The translations under genes were made by a program, and so were the position numbers. This document shows, one piece after another, positions 12,801 through 21,181 of a DNA stretch of 64,000 nt (positions are counted from its first letter, which is position 1; each line of letters starts with the position of its first letter). Below the pieces are notes generated by a model that had not been told where the DNA came from, made no database searches, and worked only from the letters and a program-made list of their open reading frames with translations. The stretch lies in contig NC_077224.1 in assembly GCF_024763615.1 (NCBI RefSeq), forward strand, positions 558,001 through 622,000, in the 5' to 3' direction. This stretch comes from Phlebotomus papatasi. Taxonomy: Eukaryota; Arthropoda; Insecta; Diptera; Psychodidae.

Positions 12801-15800
12801 ACTTGAGAAATTCTACAAGTGGAGAAGCACTTGGACTCTTCGGTAGTCTCCCAATCACTGACGAGAATTACACCATCGCTTGGGGTCGTCTTGAGAAGAG
12901 ATACAACAACAAGATGATCATCATTTCTGCGTTCATGGATAAATTCCTGAATCAGCCCACCATTACTAAGTCTGATGTCACTGCTCTACGGAAGCTGCAA
13001 TCCACAACTTCTCAGGCTTTGGAAGCTGTGGATGCATTGGGAGTTTCATCAAGAGATCCATGGCTGATTCATTTGGCGCTGAAACATTTGGATCATCAAA
13101 CTCAGACGCAATGGAGTGAAAAGTGCCCAGACTCCATTCCTACCTGGACAGACTTTGACGAGTTTCTTGAGAAACGCTGCAGGAGCCTTGAGAGCTGCCC
13201 AATCACACAAAAGAGTAAGTCAGGAAAAGCTTCTTCTTGTGTAGTTGAGAATAAAGTCAAGGAAAATTGTAGTTTTTGCAAAGTTAATCCTCATAAATTG
13301 TTTAAGTGTAGGAAATTTCTGGGTCTTCAACCCAAGCAAAGGTTAAGTACAGTCAAAAATCTGAAAATTTGTCTAAACTGTTTGAGCGAATCCCATGTAA
13401 TTGATTCATGCACTTATCAGTTATGCAAAAAATGTAATCAAAGACATAATCACCTGCTCCATGACGCGTTTGTCCCACATTCTCAGTCGAATAACAATCA
13501 AGATAACCCTAACGACACCATGTCAAATTTGTCTCAAGGGAATAGACCTACTCCTAACACATCTGCCACCCTAAGTTGTTCCGGGGCATCTGGGGGAGTA
13601 AAGTCCAATGTCTTGTTTGCAACCGCAATTGTTAGAATCCAAGGGCCAAACAATCATGTCGAATCTTGCCGTGCTGTGCTAGATCCAGCTTCCCAAATCA
13701 ATATCATTACTACGTACATGTGTCAGAGGCTAAGATTAGTCCCCAAACGTACTAATTTCATGATTGATGGGGTAGGATCCATTATGCAAACTGGCCACCA
13801 GGAGGTGCAGGTGAACCTGCAATGTAATTTTGAGTCTTCCCAAGAAGTTGAAGCAATTCATTGCATTGTCATGCCCAAAGTAGTTGGCGAGCAACCCAAT
13901 TTTGTTGTTGATATGAGCCAAATTGCAATTCCATCTCATGTTACTTTAGCTGATCCAATGTGGTTCAAGTCTCAAAAGATCGACCTCTTAATTGGCGGAG
14001 GCTTGGCGTGGTCGCTTATGAAACCCGATAGAATCAAGCTAGGAGAGGGATTGCCCTTACTGCAAGACAGCATATTTGGTTGGCTGGTCGTAGGCCCATG
14101 TCCCCCTGCCTTCGATCATACTCACGCTTCATGTCACCTCACGACACTCACCAGTATTGAACGTACGATTCGCAAGTTTTGGGAGATCGAAGAGGTGCCG
14201 AAGGAAGTTACAACTCATTCCGAGTATCAGGATGTTGAAGGTCATTTTTCAGCCACAACCTATCGACATCCCAATGGTAGATATGTCGTGCAGCTGCCAT
14301 TAAATGAGAATGTCCAGAACTTGACCAACAATCGTCAGCTGGCACTCAGGCAGTTAAACTATCTTACCAAGAGACTAGAAAAGAGTCCTAAGTTGATGAT
14401 GGAGTACGATGCAATCTTCAAGGAGTACTTGTCCCTTGATATTATCGAAAGAGTCCCTGCCCAGGAACTGGAGAATCGGTCGTATTATTTCCCTCACCAC
14501 TGTGTGATCAGAGAGTCCTCTTCCACTACCAAAGTGCGAATCGTTTTTAACGGTAGCTCAAAGTCTAAGTCTGGATTGAGTCTCAACGATTGCTTGTTGG
14601 CTTGCCCTACTGTTCAGCCTACACTTCTGTCTATCCTGTGGAGATTTAGAATGCACGAAGTTGTGCTTACCTGCGACATCGTAAAGATGTACCTGCAGGT
14701 GCTCCTAAACCCTCTACATAGAGACTTTCAGAGATTTTTATGGACGGACAGGGGAGAAATTGTTGATTACCGATTCCGTACAGTTTGCTTTGGAGTATCA
14801 GTATCCCCATATTTAGCTACTAAAGTGCTGATGCAGTTAGCGGAAGAATATGAAGAGATTTACCCCATTGCTGCTTCCATTTTGAGAAAAAATTTCTATG
14901 TGGATGATTGTTTGTTTTCAGCCTCAACAGTTGATGAAGTCATCGAGGCCAAACAACAGCTCCAATCCATACTTGGTGAAGCATCAATGAAACTCTCCAA
15001 ATTTCGCTCCAATCGGATTGAACTTCTTGCAACAGAAGATCCATCGACAGAAGCCAAAGCTCCTCTTGTACTGGACGAAGAAGCAAAAACATTGGGCATA
15101 CTGTGGAATCCGGTCATTGATGCATTCCAATTTCGTGTATCAGGAAGTTTGCAATCGGAGACTTGGACTAAGCGACAGTTATTGTCTACTGTGGCGAGGA
15201 TCTTTGATCCGTGTGGCTTAATAGGCCCAATCATAACTTCTGCAAAGCTGTTGATCCAAATAGCTTGGACCAAGCCTATTGGATGGGATGATCCCATTCC
15301 AGATGATCTTCTAACTGAGTGGAAAGCTTTCATCGTGGATTTGACAGATATTAGCCAATTACGCATTCCGAGGTGGATTTCTACGATTTCGAATCCTTCT
15401 CACATGGAGTTGCATGCCTATTGCGATGCAAGCATGATGGCCTACGGTGCTTCAATATATCTTGTCTACGAGGATAGTCAGTGTAACAGATCTTCTGGAC
15501 TGCTTGTGGCTAAATCAAGACTCACTCCAATCAAGGGAAAACATGATTGCACAAGGACTCTCACCATACCTAAGGCTGAGCTTTGCGGCGCAGAATTAGC
15601 CGCGCAGTTGATGAGTACAGTATCTGAGGCATTAAAAATTCCCAATACATTCTTCTGGACTGATTCTATGGTGGTTTTGCATTGGATATATGCTCCACAT
15701 GGAAGAAAGGACACGCTTGTGAGGAATAAAGTTTCCAAGATATTGAGTTCATCACACTCCCATCAGTGGAGACATGTCAAAACTTCGGAAAACCCAGCCG

Positions 15801-18800
15801 ACATGATATCTCGTGGAAGCAAGGTGAAGAGTTTGTTGGATAACTCAATGTGGTGGCATGGGCCAAGTTGGCTTCTTCAGGGTCCGTCGGAATGGCCACC
15901 CGAATTCTCACCTACAAGTCATCTTGACTTTCGTCCTACGATGGTGACTTGTTCTGAAGTGTCTGCAAAAAGACCATGGCTAAGCATTTATGAAGCCCTA
16001 ATGTTGCATTGCAGCTCATTTGTCAAAGCTACACGAGTACTGGTTTGGGTATTGAGAGGAGTTCAACGTTTCAAATCCAGACGTCAACGTGTAACTCGAA
16101 GCACGTCTTGTGCTATTCCTGATCATCTGCAAGTTGCTGAACTGAGGACAAGCGAGATGTTGCTAGTCTCTTGGGATCAGGCATCTCATTTCAAGGACGT
16201 GCTGGCATTGTTGAAGTCAAATCAACTGAACAAAATCACTTTACCCATCCGAAAACTTTCTCCATTCATTGATCATGATGGGATTTTGCGTGTTGGTGGT
16301 CGCCTGAAAAATTCAGAGCAGTCTTTTGAAACTTGCCACCCTGCGCTCATCGGAAGTGGAAAACTTTCGGAGTGGATTGCTCAAAGAGAGCATCAGCGTC
16401 TCTTGCATGCTGGGCCTCAGCTAACGCTGTCGTCCATCAGAGCAAAATTCTGGCCACTGAAAGGGCGCAATTTGGTTCGCAGCATCATTCATCGGTGTAC
16501 TACGTGTATACGAGCAAAGCCGCAATGTGCCGAACAGTTAATGGGAGACTTGCCGTCATCCAGAACTACACTTTTGCGTCCCTTTCTTCACACCGGAATG
16601 GACTTCACTGGTCATATTCTGATCAGGAGATCGCCCAGAGGATCTGTTGCTGAAAAGGCCTATGTAGTGGTATTCATTTGTATGTCCACTAAAGCAGTTC
16701 ATTTGGAGCTGATCACTTCATTGTCTTCGGCCGCCTTCATTGCAACATTCAGAAGGTTCATTGCTAGAAGAGGGCTTCCCGCGCATATTTATAGCGATAA
16801 CGGGACTAACTTCGTGGGCGGTGAAAAGGAGCTTCGGAATTTGCTTCGCAATCACAATGTTCAACAAGATCTAGCCAACTTCTCCTCCACTTTGCATGTG
16901 CAGTGGCACTTTAACCCACCAGGAGCCCCTCACCAAGGAGGTTTGTGGGAGGCAGCTGTGAAGTCCTTCAAGACTCACTTCATGCGTGTGGTTGGAAATG
17001 TCCGCCTGACATATGAGGAATTAAACACAATCATCGTGCAAATAGAAGCTGTGCTTAATAGCAGACCACTCATTGCCCTCATGGACGACCCCAATGATCC
17101 CCGAAGCCTCACTCCTGGAGACTTTCTTGTTGGAAATGCCCCAACGCAGCTTCCTGTTGATCCTGGAGATGTGGTGAACGTCGATCACTTGAACCGATGG
17201 AGACTGTGTTCAAAACTTCAACATGATCTCACTACCAGATGGAAAAATGACTACCTTCACACACTACAACAACGCAATAAATGGAACAAGGAAACCCCTA
17301 ACTTCACTGAAGGCGATGTAGTGCTGTTGAAGACTGAGAACATGTCAAGTTTGGAGTGGCCGTTGGGACTGGTGGTAGATGTGTTTCCGGGGAGCGATGG
17401 TAAAGTTCGTGTGGCACAATTGAGGGTTCGCGGAAAGTTAATCACACGACCTATCACAAAGCTTATCAAATTGCCCGTTGATGAATCTTAAATCGTCAAG
17501 ATTATGTCTTTGAAAAAAAAAAAAAAACACAAGTAAAATTTCCTTTTGAATTAAATTTATTATTGTAAACTTTCAATTTAAACGCCATTTTGAAATAGGG
17601 GAGAAATGTACAAAATAAGAGAAACCCGTTGCGATCTGCCACAATTCAAATAGTTCGATTAATCGAATATCGATGAAATATCGCCGGGTTATCGGAAGTC
17701 AGCTGATTTCAAAATGGCTTTCCTCTACCGTTAATTTTTTCTCTGAACGTGAAAAGTGAATAAAAAAGTGTGCTCCAAAGAAAATTGTGGTTTTTCTCAG
17801 CGGATAAGGAAAATTTTGATCCGTTCTCACCGGGTACTGATAAAACTATATTTCCAGGTATATTTCCCACTGAATTATCTAGCTGAGGTGCTTGAGAGGA
17901 CTTTTCTCATCTTTTTTGTCCACTCATAGGTATATTTCCCACTGAATTATCTAGCTGAGGTGCTTGAGAGGACTTTTCTCATCTTTTTTGTTGAATGTAA
18001 CATCCTCTTCACAGAGAAAACCCTCAACATTTGATTTTCTACAAATTTTGTATGATATTTTGTCATTAATATCACTATGTCCAACTTTCCAAAAATTTTT
18101 GTCCCGCTTTCCAAAATTTTGTCCATCTTTTCAAAATGTGTTGTTTTTTTTAATTTGATGGAATATTCCAATTAATTGGTTGAAATATCTATTATAAACT
18201 GTTAAGATTCTGTTAGAATATTTCACAAGCAATCTCATGATACAAAAAAATGGTAAAAAATAATTATTTATTCAGTTTAAAAATGCATTTGAAATTGAAT
18301 TTTTTCTTAAGTGTCTCGCTTTCCATCATTCACCCTATAATTTGTAAAATAATCTCTAAATTGAAAAGAAGCGAAAAAAATTGCGAAGGGGACTTACAGA
18401 GAGGTGACATGCTGCTGTGAAGAAAAAGCCTCTCCTGAGGATGCTCATTTTCCACGTGATTCTGCTGCTGATGGAGAATTCCAGGCTGTTCCACCATCGA
18501 ATAGTTGCTTCCTGACTGATTGACCATCATGTTGGTGTTCTGGTTCTTGTATCCAAACTCTGACAGCTCATTGTTAACCAGGAGCTCAATTCTCTCTGCT
18601 TCTGTTTGGGATTTTTATTTCATTGACCAGGACGTCTTTGGATGGGAAAGATAGAGAAGTGAGTACTCACCATTATTTACCACCATCATCCCATCATTCT
18701 GATCAACCAGACATCCAGACGCATCGTAGCCATTGTACTGCTGCTCATAGTTATTCATCGGATCCTGAGCCATATCCTGCAATCCGGGAACCAATTCCAC

Positions 18801-19280
18801 AACACTCCCAGAAGCCTGATCATGAGACTGCAACATCCCATTGGGCACTTCCTGATAGAACCTTCCGGCATTGTCTCTGTGCAGGATAATTTGGGGCTTA
18901 CTGTCAATGTAAGTCTCCCCTCCGCATGAATTGGGTATGTGATAGGGTTCTGTGGCAGGGGCTGCTTCAATTTGTCCAGGATTGGGATAGTGGTTGGCTT
19001 CCTGGGCAGGATCATTGACACTCCGCACATAAGTGTTGAGCACTCGGGTATTTGTTGAGGATAGAATGTAAGTCTGAGCAGGATCAATTAGTCTCTGCTC
19101 ATTCCCAATAACCCCCAAAAGATTCCCAGAATCCGGAGTTTCTGGTGTCTGAGTAACAAAAATGATGTTACTGTAGCCAGAAGCTGTGGAAGCAGCCGTG
19201 GTGTACGGTGGGGTATACCGAGCCGCTGAACTGAAGTTGGGATCATACGGACTGACTTGATATTTTCTCGACGTCTCCAT
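241..19280 (-). CDS. PRDM10: PRDM10 orthologue (PR/SET domain zinc-finger protein), spliced, 7 coding exons
   Basis: Spliced coding sequence: 19280..18671, 18601..18398, 9833..9441, 9371..9279, 8192..8019, 5389..3774, 819..241 (3669 nt, 1222 codons plus stop). All junctions use GT/AG and their phases agree. PRDM10 is a nuclear transcription factor. The protein has a low-complexity N-terminus (aa 1-400), a PR/SET domain (about 405-560, with TKFGPFEG and NWMRFVR), then ten C2H2 fingers from exon 6 and one from exon 7. The assignment rests on vertebrate-PRDM10-like blocks: CGKQFKRKDKLREHM, RRRGMLVNHLAKRHP, CQYCEKVYKSNSKRKAHILK and QHQRKKHPE. The canonical SET methyl-transfer motifs are not evident, as in most PRDM PR domains. 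The gene lies downstream of NFAT on the same strand. Intron 2 hosts a BEL/Pao element, and intron 4 a gene on the other strand. Confidence 0.9.
1130..1652. repeat. piggyBac-like MITE, 523 bp (copy 1)
   Basis: TTAA at both ends. TIRs begin TTAACCCTTTAACGACGA and end TCGTCCTTAAAGGGTTAA, the TTAA-CCC form of piggyBac-type elements. No coding capacity. It matches 33267..33789 closely. Confidence 0.85.
2495..3540. repeat. Clustered inverted repeats around 'gcgttatcgacttttc'
   Basis: Segments containing gtcgataacgcagaagcac, gagaacagt and gtactaaaaaa recur in both orientations at about 2500-2780, 2780-2970 and 3065-3540. They look like two or more foldback copies. A CACTGAG MITE (3209..3450) interrupts the last one. 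Confidence 0.55.
3209..3450. repeat. CACTGAG-type MITE (copy 1)
   Basis: The ends are CACTGAGAAAAA and the complement of ACACTGAG, with a shared interior ('gggtaaaattaacatttcc'). The same family is at 39129..39382 and 52092..52345. It is inserted into the cluster of inverted repeats. Confidence 0.75.
3774..5389 (-). CDS. PRDM10: PRDM10 exon 6 (PR domain end and ten C2H2 zinc fingers)
   Basis: The largest exon, 1616 nt. It begins with the C-terminal part of the PR domain (NWMRFVRIAEDFKQQNLLLF) and continues with ten C2H2 fingers. The first is the isolated WPCFEC finger; a basic linker (KKNVQRKKKRPLGGGGG) follows. Fingers 2-8 then form a cluster, and fingers 9 and 10 lie after an acidic spacer (EEQLDGE). 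Finger linkers are mostly not the TGEKP type. The acceptor tag precedes 5389. The donor CAG|GTTAGT after 3774 ends in phase 0. Confidence 0.93.
5807..6017. repeat. TA-flanked MITE, 211 bp, 28-bp TIRs
   Basis: The termini are inverted repeats starting AGGTAAAGTG and including CGACCGGT, with few mismatches. TA lies immediately outside both ends, as for Tc1/mariner-type insertions. There is no coding capacity. Confidence 0.75.
6127..7024. repeat. AT-rich inverted-repeat element, about 0.9 kb
   Basis: The ends read CACAGTAAAAAAAT and its reverse complement. The interior holds many copies of a degenerate 'cactattatagtg' palindrome and 'gttgaattt' runs. It may be a MITE with a satellite-like interior. 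Related sequence recurs at 7465-7690. Confidence 0.45.
8019..8192 (-). CDS. PRDM10: PRDM10 exon 5 (PR/SET domain core)
   Basis: The acceptor has a long CT tract (CTCTCTTTCTCTGCAG) and the donor is A|GTGAGT. The product has the PR-domain signature IPLRTKFGPFEG. The junction to exon 6 makes N-T-S-N-W-M, equivalent to the NWM turn of PRDM10 PR domains. Confidence 0.88.
8369..9259 (+). CDS. Uncharacterised single-exon gene nested antisense in PRDM10 intron 4
   Basis: A continuous 296-codon frame, ATG at 8369 to TAG at 9257-9259, fills most of the 1086-bp intron between PRDM10 exons 5 and 4 on the opposite strand. The protein is basic, rich in Y, H, N, P, S and W, with no signal peptide or membrane segment. 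Stretches such as YDYGTQFNRFHGWKNGG, KPIFRGYANDSSFHKFTDPY and ITVWDWLQYPKT look like real protein sequence. An in-frame ATG exists at 8165, but the extra 68 residues only translate the antisense of exon 5 and its CT tract (RERERK), so 8369 is preferred. I do not recognise the family. Short aromatic and proline motifs spread along an intronless, probably retroposed gene fit an axonemal or sperm microtubule-associated protein, but this is weak inference. The 3' end would overlap PRDM10 exon 4 antisense. Confidence 0.62.
   Translation: MIVDNRNVYNYSDYRHPILFTNTDYRTSTHLGHSQYSLGTVDSLCDHQPVSGRGKSHAYDYGTQFNRFHGWKNGGWCGNVKYNLPMRLNRVDFMRNLSEKTQLRPVSAIEEYHTIQKLDYNWKHHPDKIAKRDEKYSIRQPLKPIFRGYANDSSFHKFTDPYLSTQTLDFSLLTSPEELKISQKNNITVWDWLQYPKTSKGYGLKHLPEVKPAKMNDSLDRIPLKFKRSIQNNFTESQASFIPPKTKYLHQDVISIGQITSSAPRDKLPDPESQVYGSTNKSINLIGLPQVPRQRR
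9279..9371 (-). CDS. PRDM10: PRDM10 exon 4 (start of PR/SET domain)
   Basis: A 93-nt exon with acceptor ttgcag and donor G|GTAAGT, phase 1 at both ends. It encodes VPCRAWASLPTSYLYI, matching the conserved segment that opens the PRDM10 PR domain. Confidence 0.85.
9441..9833 (-). CDS. PRDM10: PRDM10 exon 3
   Basis: The acceptor is ttgcag before 9833 and the donor is T|GTGAGT after 9441. It encodes about 131 residues, acidic and S/D/N-rich, ending in a basic stretch (KSSVRKSQRKIQKDGC) just before the PR domain. It joins exon 2 across an 8.6-kb intron with matching phase 1. Confidence 0.8.
10068..10354. repeat. Foldback repeat with 'GAGCTTTCGGCTCG' arms
   Basis: The arms, 10068..10121 and 10301..10354, are about 54-bp inverted repeats with an approximately 180-bp spacer. 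The arm core (agctttcggctcg, tccgagcctt) recurs in the foldback at 28.97-29.32 kb. Confidence 0.7.
11452..12063 (+). repeat. 5' LTR of BEL/Pao element (with internal duplication)
   Basis: 612 bp. It contains four copies of a 72-bp unit starting AGGTATATTTCCCACTGAAT, at 11701, 11773, 11903 and 11975. The larger 202-bp segment beginning GATCCGTTCTCACCGGG occurs twice (11663, 11865). The 3' LTR has only one such segment. Confidence 0.92.
12113..17491 (+). CDS. BEL/Pao gag-pol polyprotein (Gag, protease, RT, RNase H, integrase)
   Basis: 1792 codons from the first ATG (12113) to TAA, with no stop or frameshift. In order: a coiled-coil-like Q/E-rich N-terminus; a Gag region (about aa 187-345, IPTFSGDYCEWMTFKNLF); cysteine knuckles (from aa 385, CSFC, and 421, CLNC-x4-H-x4-C); a retropepsin-like segment (AVLDPASQINIIT, about aa 521-533); reverse transcriptase with catalytic YVDD (aa 929-932); RNase H (AYCDAS, about aa 1100; FFWTDS); an H/C-rich integrase zinc region; the integrase core with D1497 (MDFTG), D1562 (SDNGTNF) and E1613 (GGLWEAA); and a C-terminal GDVVLL domain usual in BEL/Pao. 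No envelope gene follows. The protease triad reads D-P-A, not the usual D-S/T-G or D-S-A. Confidence 0.95.
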   Translation: MPSKELSRRAYKGQLTSVRKIVEKYQRDPENLEDGQAETELIAQRDMVGIIRGKFKAVQSEIIASAAPEDKEKEQEEFLTFMDECLQVEQELSQLIAAITTQKRGYNAAGEASGLNTSSENQTVQQMLSLMQQQLQEQRLQRLSEESKLKELLQNQRKEVETLLEASRNNLTATLENSDILDVSDHSAKLEPIKIPTFSGDYCEWMTFKNLFISSVDKNIRLSKSQKMQYLRNSTSGEALGLFGSLPITDENYTIAWGRLEKRYNNKMIIISAFMDKFLNQPTITKSDVTALRKLQSTTSQALEAVDALGVSSRDPWLIHLALKHLDHQTQTQWSEKCPDSIPTWTDFDEFLEKRCRSLESCPITQKSKSGKASSCVVENKVKENCSFCKVNPHKLFKCRKFLGLQPKQRLSTVKNLKICLNCLSESHVIDSCTYQLCKKCNQRHNHLLHDAFVPHSQSNNNQDNPNDTMSNLSQGNRPTPNTSATLSCSGASGGVKSNVLFATAIVRIQGPNNHVESCRAVLDPASQINIITTYMCQRLRLVPKRTNFMIDGVGSIMQTGHQEVQVNLQCNFESSQEVEAIHCIVMPKVVGEQPNFVVDMSQIAIPSHVTLADPMWFKSQKIDLLIGGGLAWSLMKPDRIKLGEGLPLLQDSIFGWLVVGPCPPAFDHTHASCHLTTLTSIERTIRKFWEIEEVPKEVTTHSEYQDVEGHFSATTYRHPNGRYVVQLPLNENVQNLTNNRQLALRQLNYLTKRLEKSPKLMMEYDAIFKEYLSLDIIERVPAQELENRSYYFPHHCVIRESSSTTKVRIVFNGSSKSKSGLSLNDCLLACPTVQPTLLSILWRFRMHEVVLTCDIVKMYLQVLLNPLHRDFQRFLWTDRGEIVDYRFRTVCFGVSVSPYLATKVLMQLAEEYEEIYPIAASILRKNFYVDDCLFSASTVDEVIEAKQQLQSILGEASMKLSKFRSNRIELLATEDPSTEAKAPLVLDEEAKTLGILWNPVIDAFQFRVSGSLQSETWTKRQLLSTVARIFDPCGLIGPIITSAKLLIQIAWTKPIGWDDPIPDDLLTEWKAFIVDLTDISQLRIPRWISTISNPSHMELHAYCDASMMAYGASIYLVYEDSQCNRSSGLLVAKSRLTPIKGKHDCTRTLTIPKAELCGAELAAQLMSTVSEALKIPNTFFWTDSMVVLHWIYAPHGRKDTLVRNKVSKILSSSHSHQWRHVKTSENPADMISRGSKVKSLLDNSMWWHGPSWLLQGPSEWPPEFSPTSHLDFRPTMVTCSEVSAKRPWLSIYEALMLHCSSFVKATRVLVWVLRGVQRFKSRRQRVTRSTSCAIPDHLQVAELRTSEMLLVSWDQASHFKDVLALLKSNQLNKITLPIRKLSPFIDHDGILRVGGRLKNSEQSFETCHPALIGSGKLSEWIAQREHQRLLHAGPQLTLSSIRAKFWPLKGRNLVRSIIHRCTTCIRAKPQCAEQLMGDLPSSRTTLLRPFLHTGMDFTGHILIRRSPRGSVAEKAYVVVFICMSTKAVHLELITSLSSAAFIATFRRFIARRGLPAHIYSDNGTNFVGGEKELRNLLRNHNVQQDLANFSSTLHVQWHFNPPGAPHQGGLWEAAVKSFKTHFMRVVGNVRLTYEELNTIIVQIEAVLNSRPLIALMDDPNDPRSLTPGDFLVGNAPTQLPVDPGDVVNVDHLNRWRLCSKLQHDLTTRWKNDYLHTLQQRNKWNKETPNFTEGDVVLLKTENMSSLEWPLGLVVDVFPGSDGKVRVAQLRVRGKLITRPITKLIKLPVDES
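17607..18011 (+). repeat. 3' LTR of BEL/Pao element
   Basis: 405 bp with two copies of the 72-bp unit. The last copy ends 'ttttttgttgaatgtaac' instead of the 'gtccactcataggtaac' seen in the 5' LTR. It is followed by the CAGAG target duplication. Confidence 0.92.
18398..18601 (-). CDS. PRDM10: PRDM10 exon 2
   Basis: The acceptor is cag before 18601 and the donor is T|GTAAGT after 18398; both ends are phase 1. It encodes about 68 residues, acidic at first (EAERIELLVNNELSEF) and then Q/N/H-rich. There is no domain. It is supported by phase agreement with both neighbours and an open frame across its length. Confidence 0.78.
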
Positions 19281-19320
19281 TACTGAGCCTCCCACTCTCC
19301 GGCCTTTGACGACAAATCAA
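18671..19320 (-). CDS. PRDM10: PRDM10 exon with start codon (coding 19280..18671)
   Basis: The start ATG is at 19280..19278 (METSRKYQ). The frame stays open further upstream, but only through a GTG, so the ATG is chosen. A strong acceptor (pyrimidine tract, tcgcag) precedes 19320, so the exon probably begins there with 40 nt of 5' UTR. The donor after 18671 is G|GTGAGT, phase 1. The product is rich in N, P, S, T, Q and Y with no recognised domain, and probably acts as a disordered activation or linker region. Confidence 0.8.
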
Positions 19321-19637
19321 CTGCGAAGAAAGTGCCAGGAAGCAGAAAATCACTCTATGCCCATTTTTCCACCCCCAAAACGGACACTTTTGTCTATCCT
19401 TATCGCTGAGATAGCAATCAATCTCTCGCGGATTACGTAAATACGGCGCGATGGTAAAAAATCATTAGGAAAATTTGGAAAAACCCACCAATCAACCACC
19501 CATCATCCCACCGCTCAAACAAATCTTTTTTCACCCACAAAACACACATTTCCTGCCAATTTCCTCAGATTAACTCTTGGTAGGGATGCAGAGAAGGATT
19601 CTGCTTACATTTTTCCTGGAGAATTGTGCACATTTAC

Positions 19638-19745
19638 CAGGTATTTTGTCACTTTTCACAACGGGAAAAATCACACTGAAAATAGTTTTTTTCGCACTTC
19701 GACTGTCACTGACATTCCGATTTGCAGCGCACTCTGCGTGTACTA
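19638..19745 (-). promoter_or_regulatory. PRDM10: Candidate PRDM10 5' non-coding exon and promoter
   Basis: On the minus strand a donor CCTG|GTAAAT follows 19638. It could splice over about 320 bp to the acceptor before 19320. An arthropod initiator-like TCAGTG lies near 19675. The interval 19380-19470 is richer in CpG than its surroundings. There is no transcript evidence, so this is inference. Confidence 0.3.
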
Positions 19746-20646
19746 AAAATTTTGAGAGAATTAAAAGGGGAATCTCTTAAGTTAAGATAAGACCATTTCC
19801 CTCCCTTTTTTAAACTTCAACTGTAGGAAGTTCCAATAAGACGAAAATGTAATGTGAATAAATGGAATACCTGGAATGGTGAAATATCTTATTCCTTTTT
19901 ATAAATACTCTATTCAATAATAAAACAATGAATATAGAATACTAAATAATTTTCCACTAAAGTTTGATAGAGTAAAAGTAAAGGGTATCGGCAAGGGGGA
20001 GATATATTTGGGTGAAAATGTGTACACCACTTCCAGGCACTTCCACAATTTTTATGGAAGAGGCCTTTACACTCTTCCGAAAATTCGCAACACTCTCGAA
20101 AATGTTGCAATACTTCAAGCACTTCCTGCACTTCTCATTCTTAGAAATCAATAATTTATTTAATATGATGAAAAATCTAATTAGTAAAACTTATAAAAAA
20201 AATCAACGAAACTTATTTTTACACATAATTTTTAGCATTTTCTTTTACAATCTTGCTTTTTTTTATATTATCTGCGTTTTACGAAGGGGTATCACGTATC
20301 AACATATGTATTTTGAATTGTCCTAAGGGTCCTAAGATACCAGTGAAGCTTTATGGAAAATAGTGTATATAAAAAATGTATTGTCATTTGTAATTATTGA
20401 AAATGTGCTGGAACGCTGAAACTCACAGGGAACAAATTTAAAGCGTCCTGTGACCGCTTTTATAATTGAATTTGTCATACATTGACAAGATTTTTTGGCC
20501 TGAAAAAAAAGATAGGTCGCTTTTCCAAAAAAAAAAAACAAAAAAATCGAAAATCTGTTCATAAATCGTAATTCTCAATATTTCTGGATGAAATCAACAG
20601 AGAATACTGAAATTAATCTAGAAGTCGATTCCAATCGCTGAAACTA

Positions 20647-21154
20647 TTAACCCTCTAACGGGTAATTCACAAAAATCACATTTACAGCGACAATAAAGGT
20701 TTTATTTATTTAAAAGTGCTGTAGTGTCCTCGGTAATAGTCTTATAAACATCTCTTGGAAGTTTGAACTCATTTTGACTCTTCGTTTCGTTGCTATTCCC
20801 AGTTTTGTGTGACAGAGAAAAAGCAACAAAAAATATTTGTGCAAAAAAACTCATTTGCAATTTCCATAAAAATACCGATTTAAAGTTATCTGACTAAAAT
20901 AAATTTATTTTTTACTCAAAGATATGTCATTCTACTTTGTATATTTTATTTAAAAAGTTTGAAAAAAGTAAAAATGTGAATTTTAGAAGCAAAAAGAGTT
21001 TCAAAAAATTTTTATATTTTCTCATATAGCGCCTAAACTAAAAGAGATAATAAAATGGATGGTTTTTTCGACTTTATTGGATAATAATTATCCTAGAAAA
21101 CATTGTTTTAGAACTTTTTTTCGCATATTAAAGAAAACACCGTTAGAGGGTTAA
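20647..21154. repeat. piggyBac-like MITE, second family (copy 1, 508 bp)
   Basis: TTAA-bounded with TIR TTAACCCTCTAACGG and its complement CCGTTAGAGGGTTAA. It matches 50896..51420 over its whole length. Confidence 0.83.
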
Positions 21155-21181
21155 AATCAGACAAAAATTGTTTGACCTCCT

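Larger units (their letters stand above)
11452..18011 (+). mobile_element. BEL/Pao LTR retrotransposon, apparently intact
   Basis: The 5' LTR is 11452..12063 and the 3' LTR 17607..18011, beginning TGT and ending TTCA. A perfect 5-bp target duplication CAGAG flanks the element (11447..11451 and 18012..18016), typical for BEL/Pao. A single uninterrupted gag-pol frame lies between. The leader after the 5' LTR starts TTTGGTCCTGTCTG, the likely primer-binding site. A purine tract (aggggagaaa, 17597..17606) precedes the 3' LTR. Shared LTR sequence looks identical by eye, so the insertion is recent. The element lies antisense to PRDM10, in its intron 2. Confidence 0.95.
10566..18338. repeat. Candidate TA-bounded DNA element split by the BEL/Pao insertion
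   Basis: The left end (10566, TA then GGGTCATTT...AAAGCGAGAC) and right end (reverse complement TA then GGGTGAATG...AAAGCGAGAC, ending 18338) form an imperfect inverted repeat of about 24 bp. Removing the retrotransposon and one TSD leaves an element of about 1.2 kb. The evidence is terminal only. Confidence 0.4.
9834..18397 (-). other. PRDM10 intron 2 (8.6 kb) hosting a BEL/Pao retrotransposon
   Basis: Holds a foldback repeat (10068..10354) and a candidate TA-bounded DNA element (10566..18338) split by the LTR retrotransposon (11452..18011). No extra PRDM10 exon is needed: exon 2 and exon 3 phases match across the gap. Confidence 0.7.

Noticed and set aside
19281..19295. Extension of the PRDM10 first exon to a GTG at 19295
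   Set aside because: GTG is not a usual nuclear start in insects; the ATG at 19280 is in the same frame and suitable.
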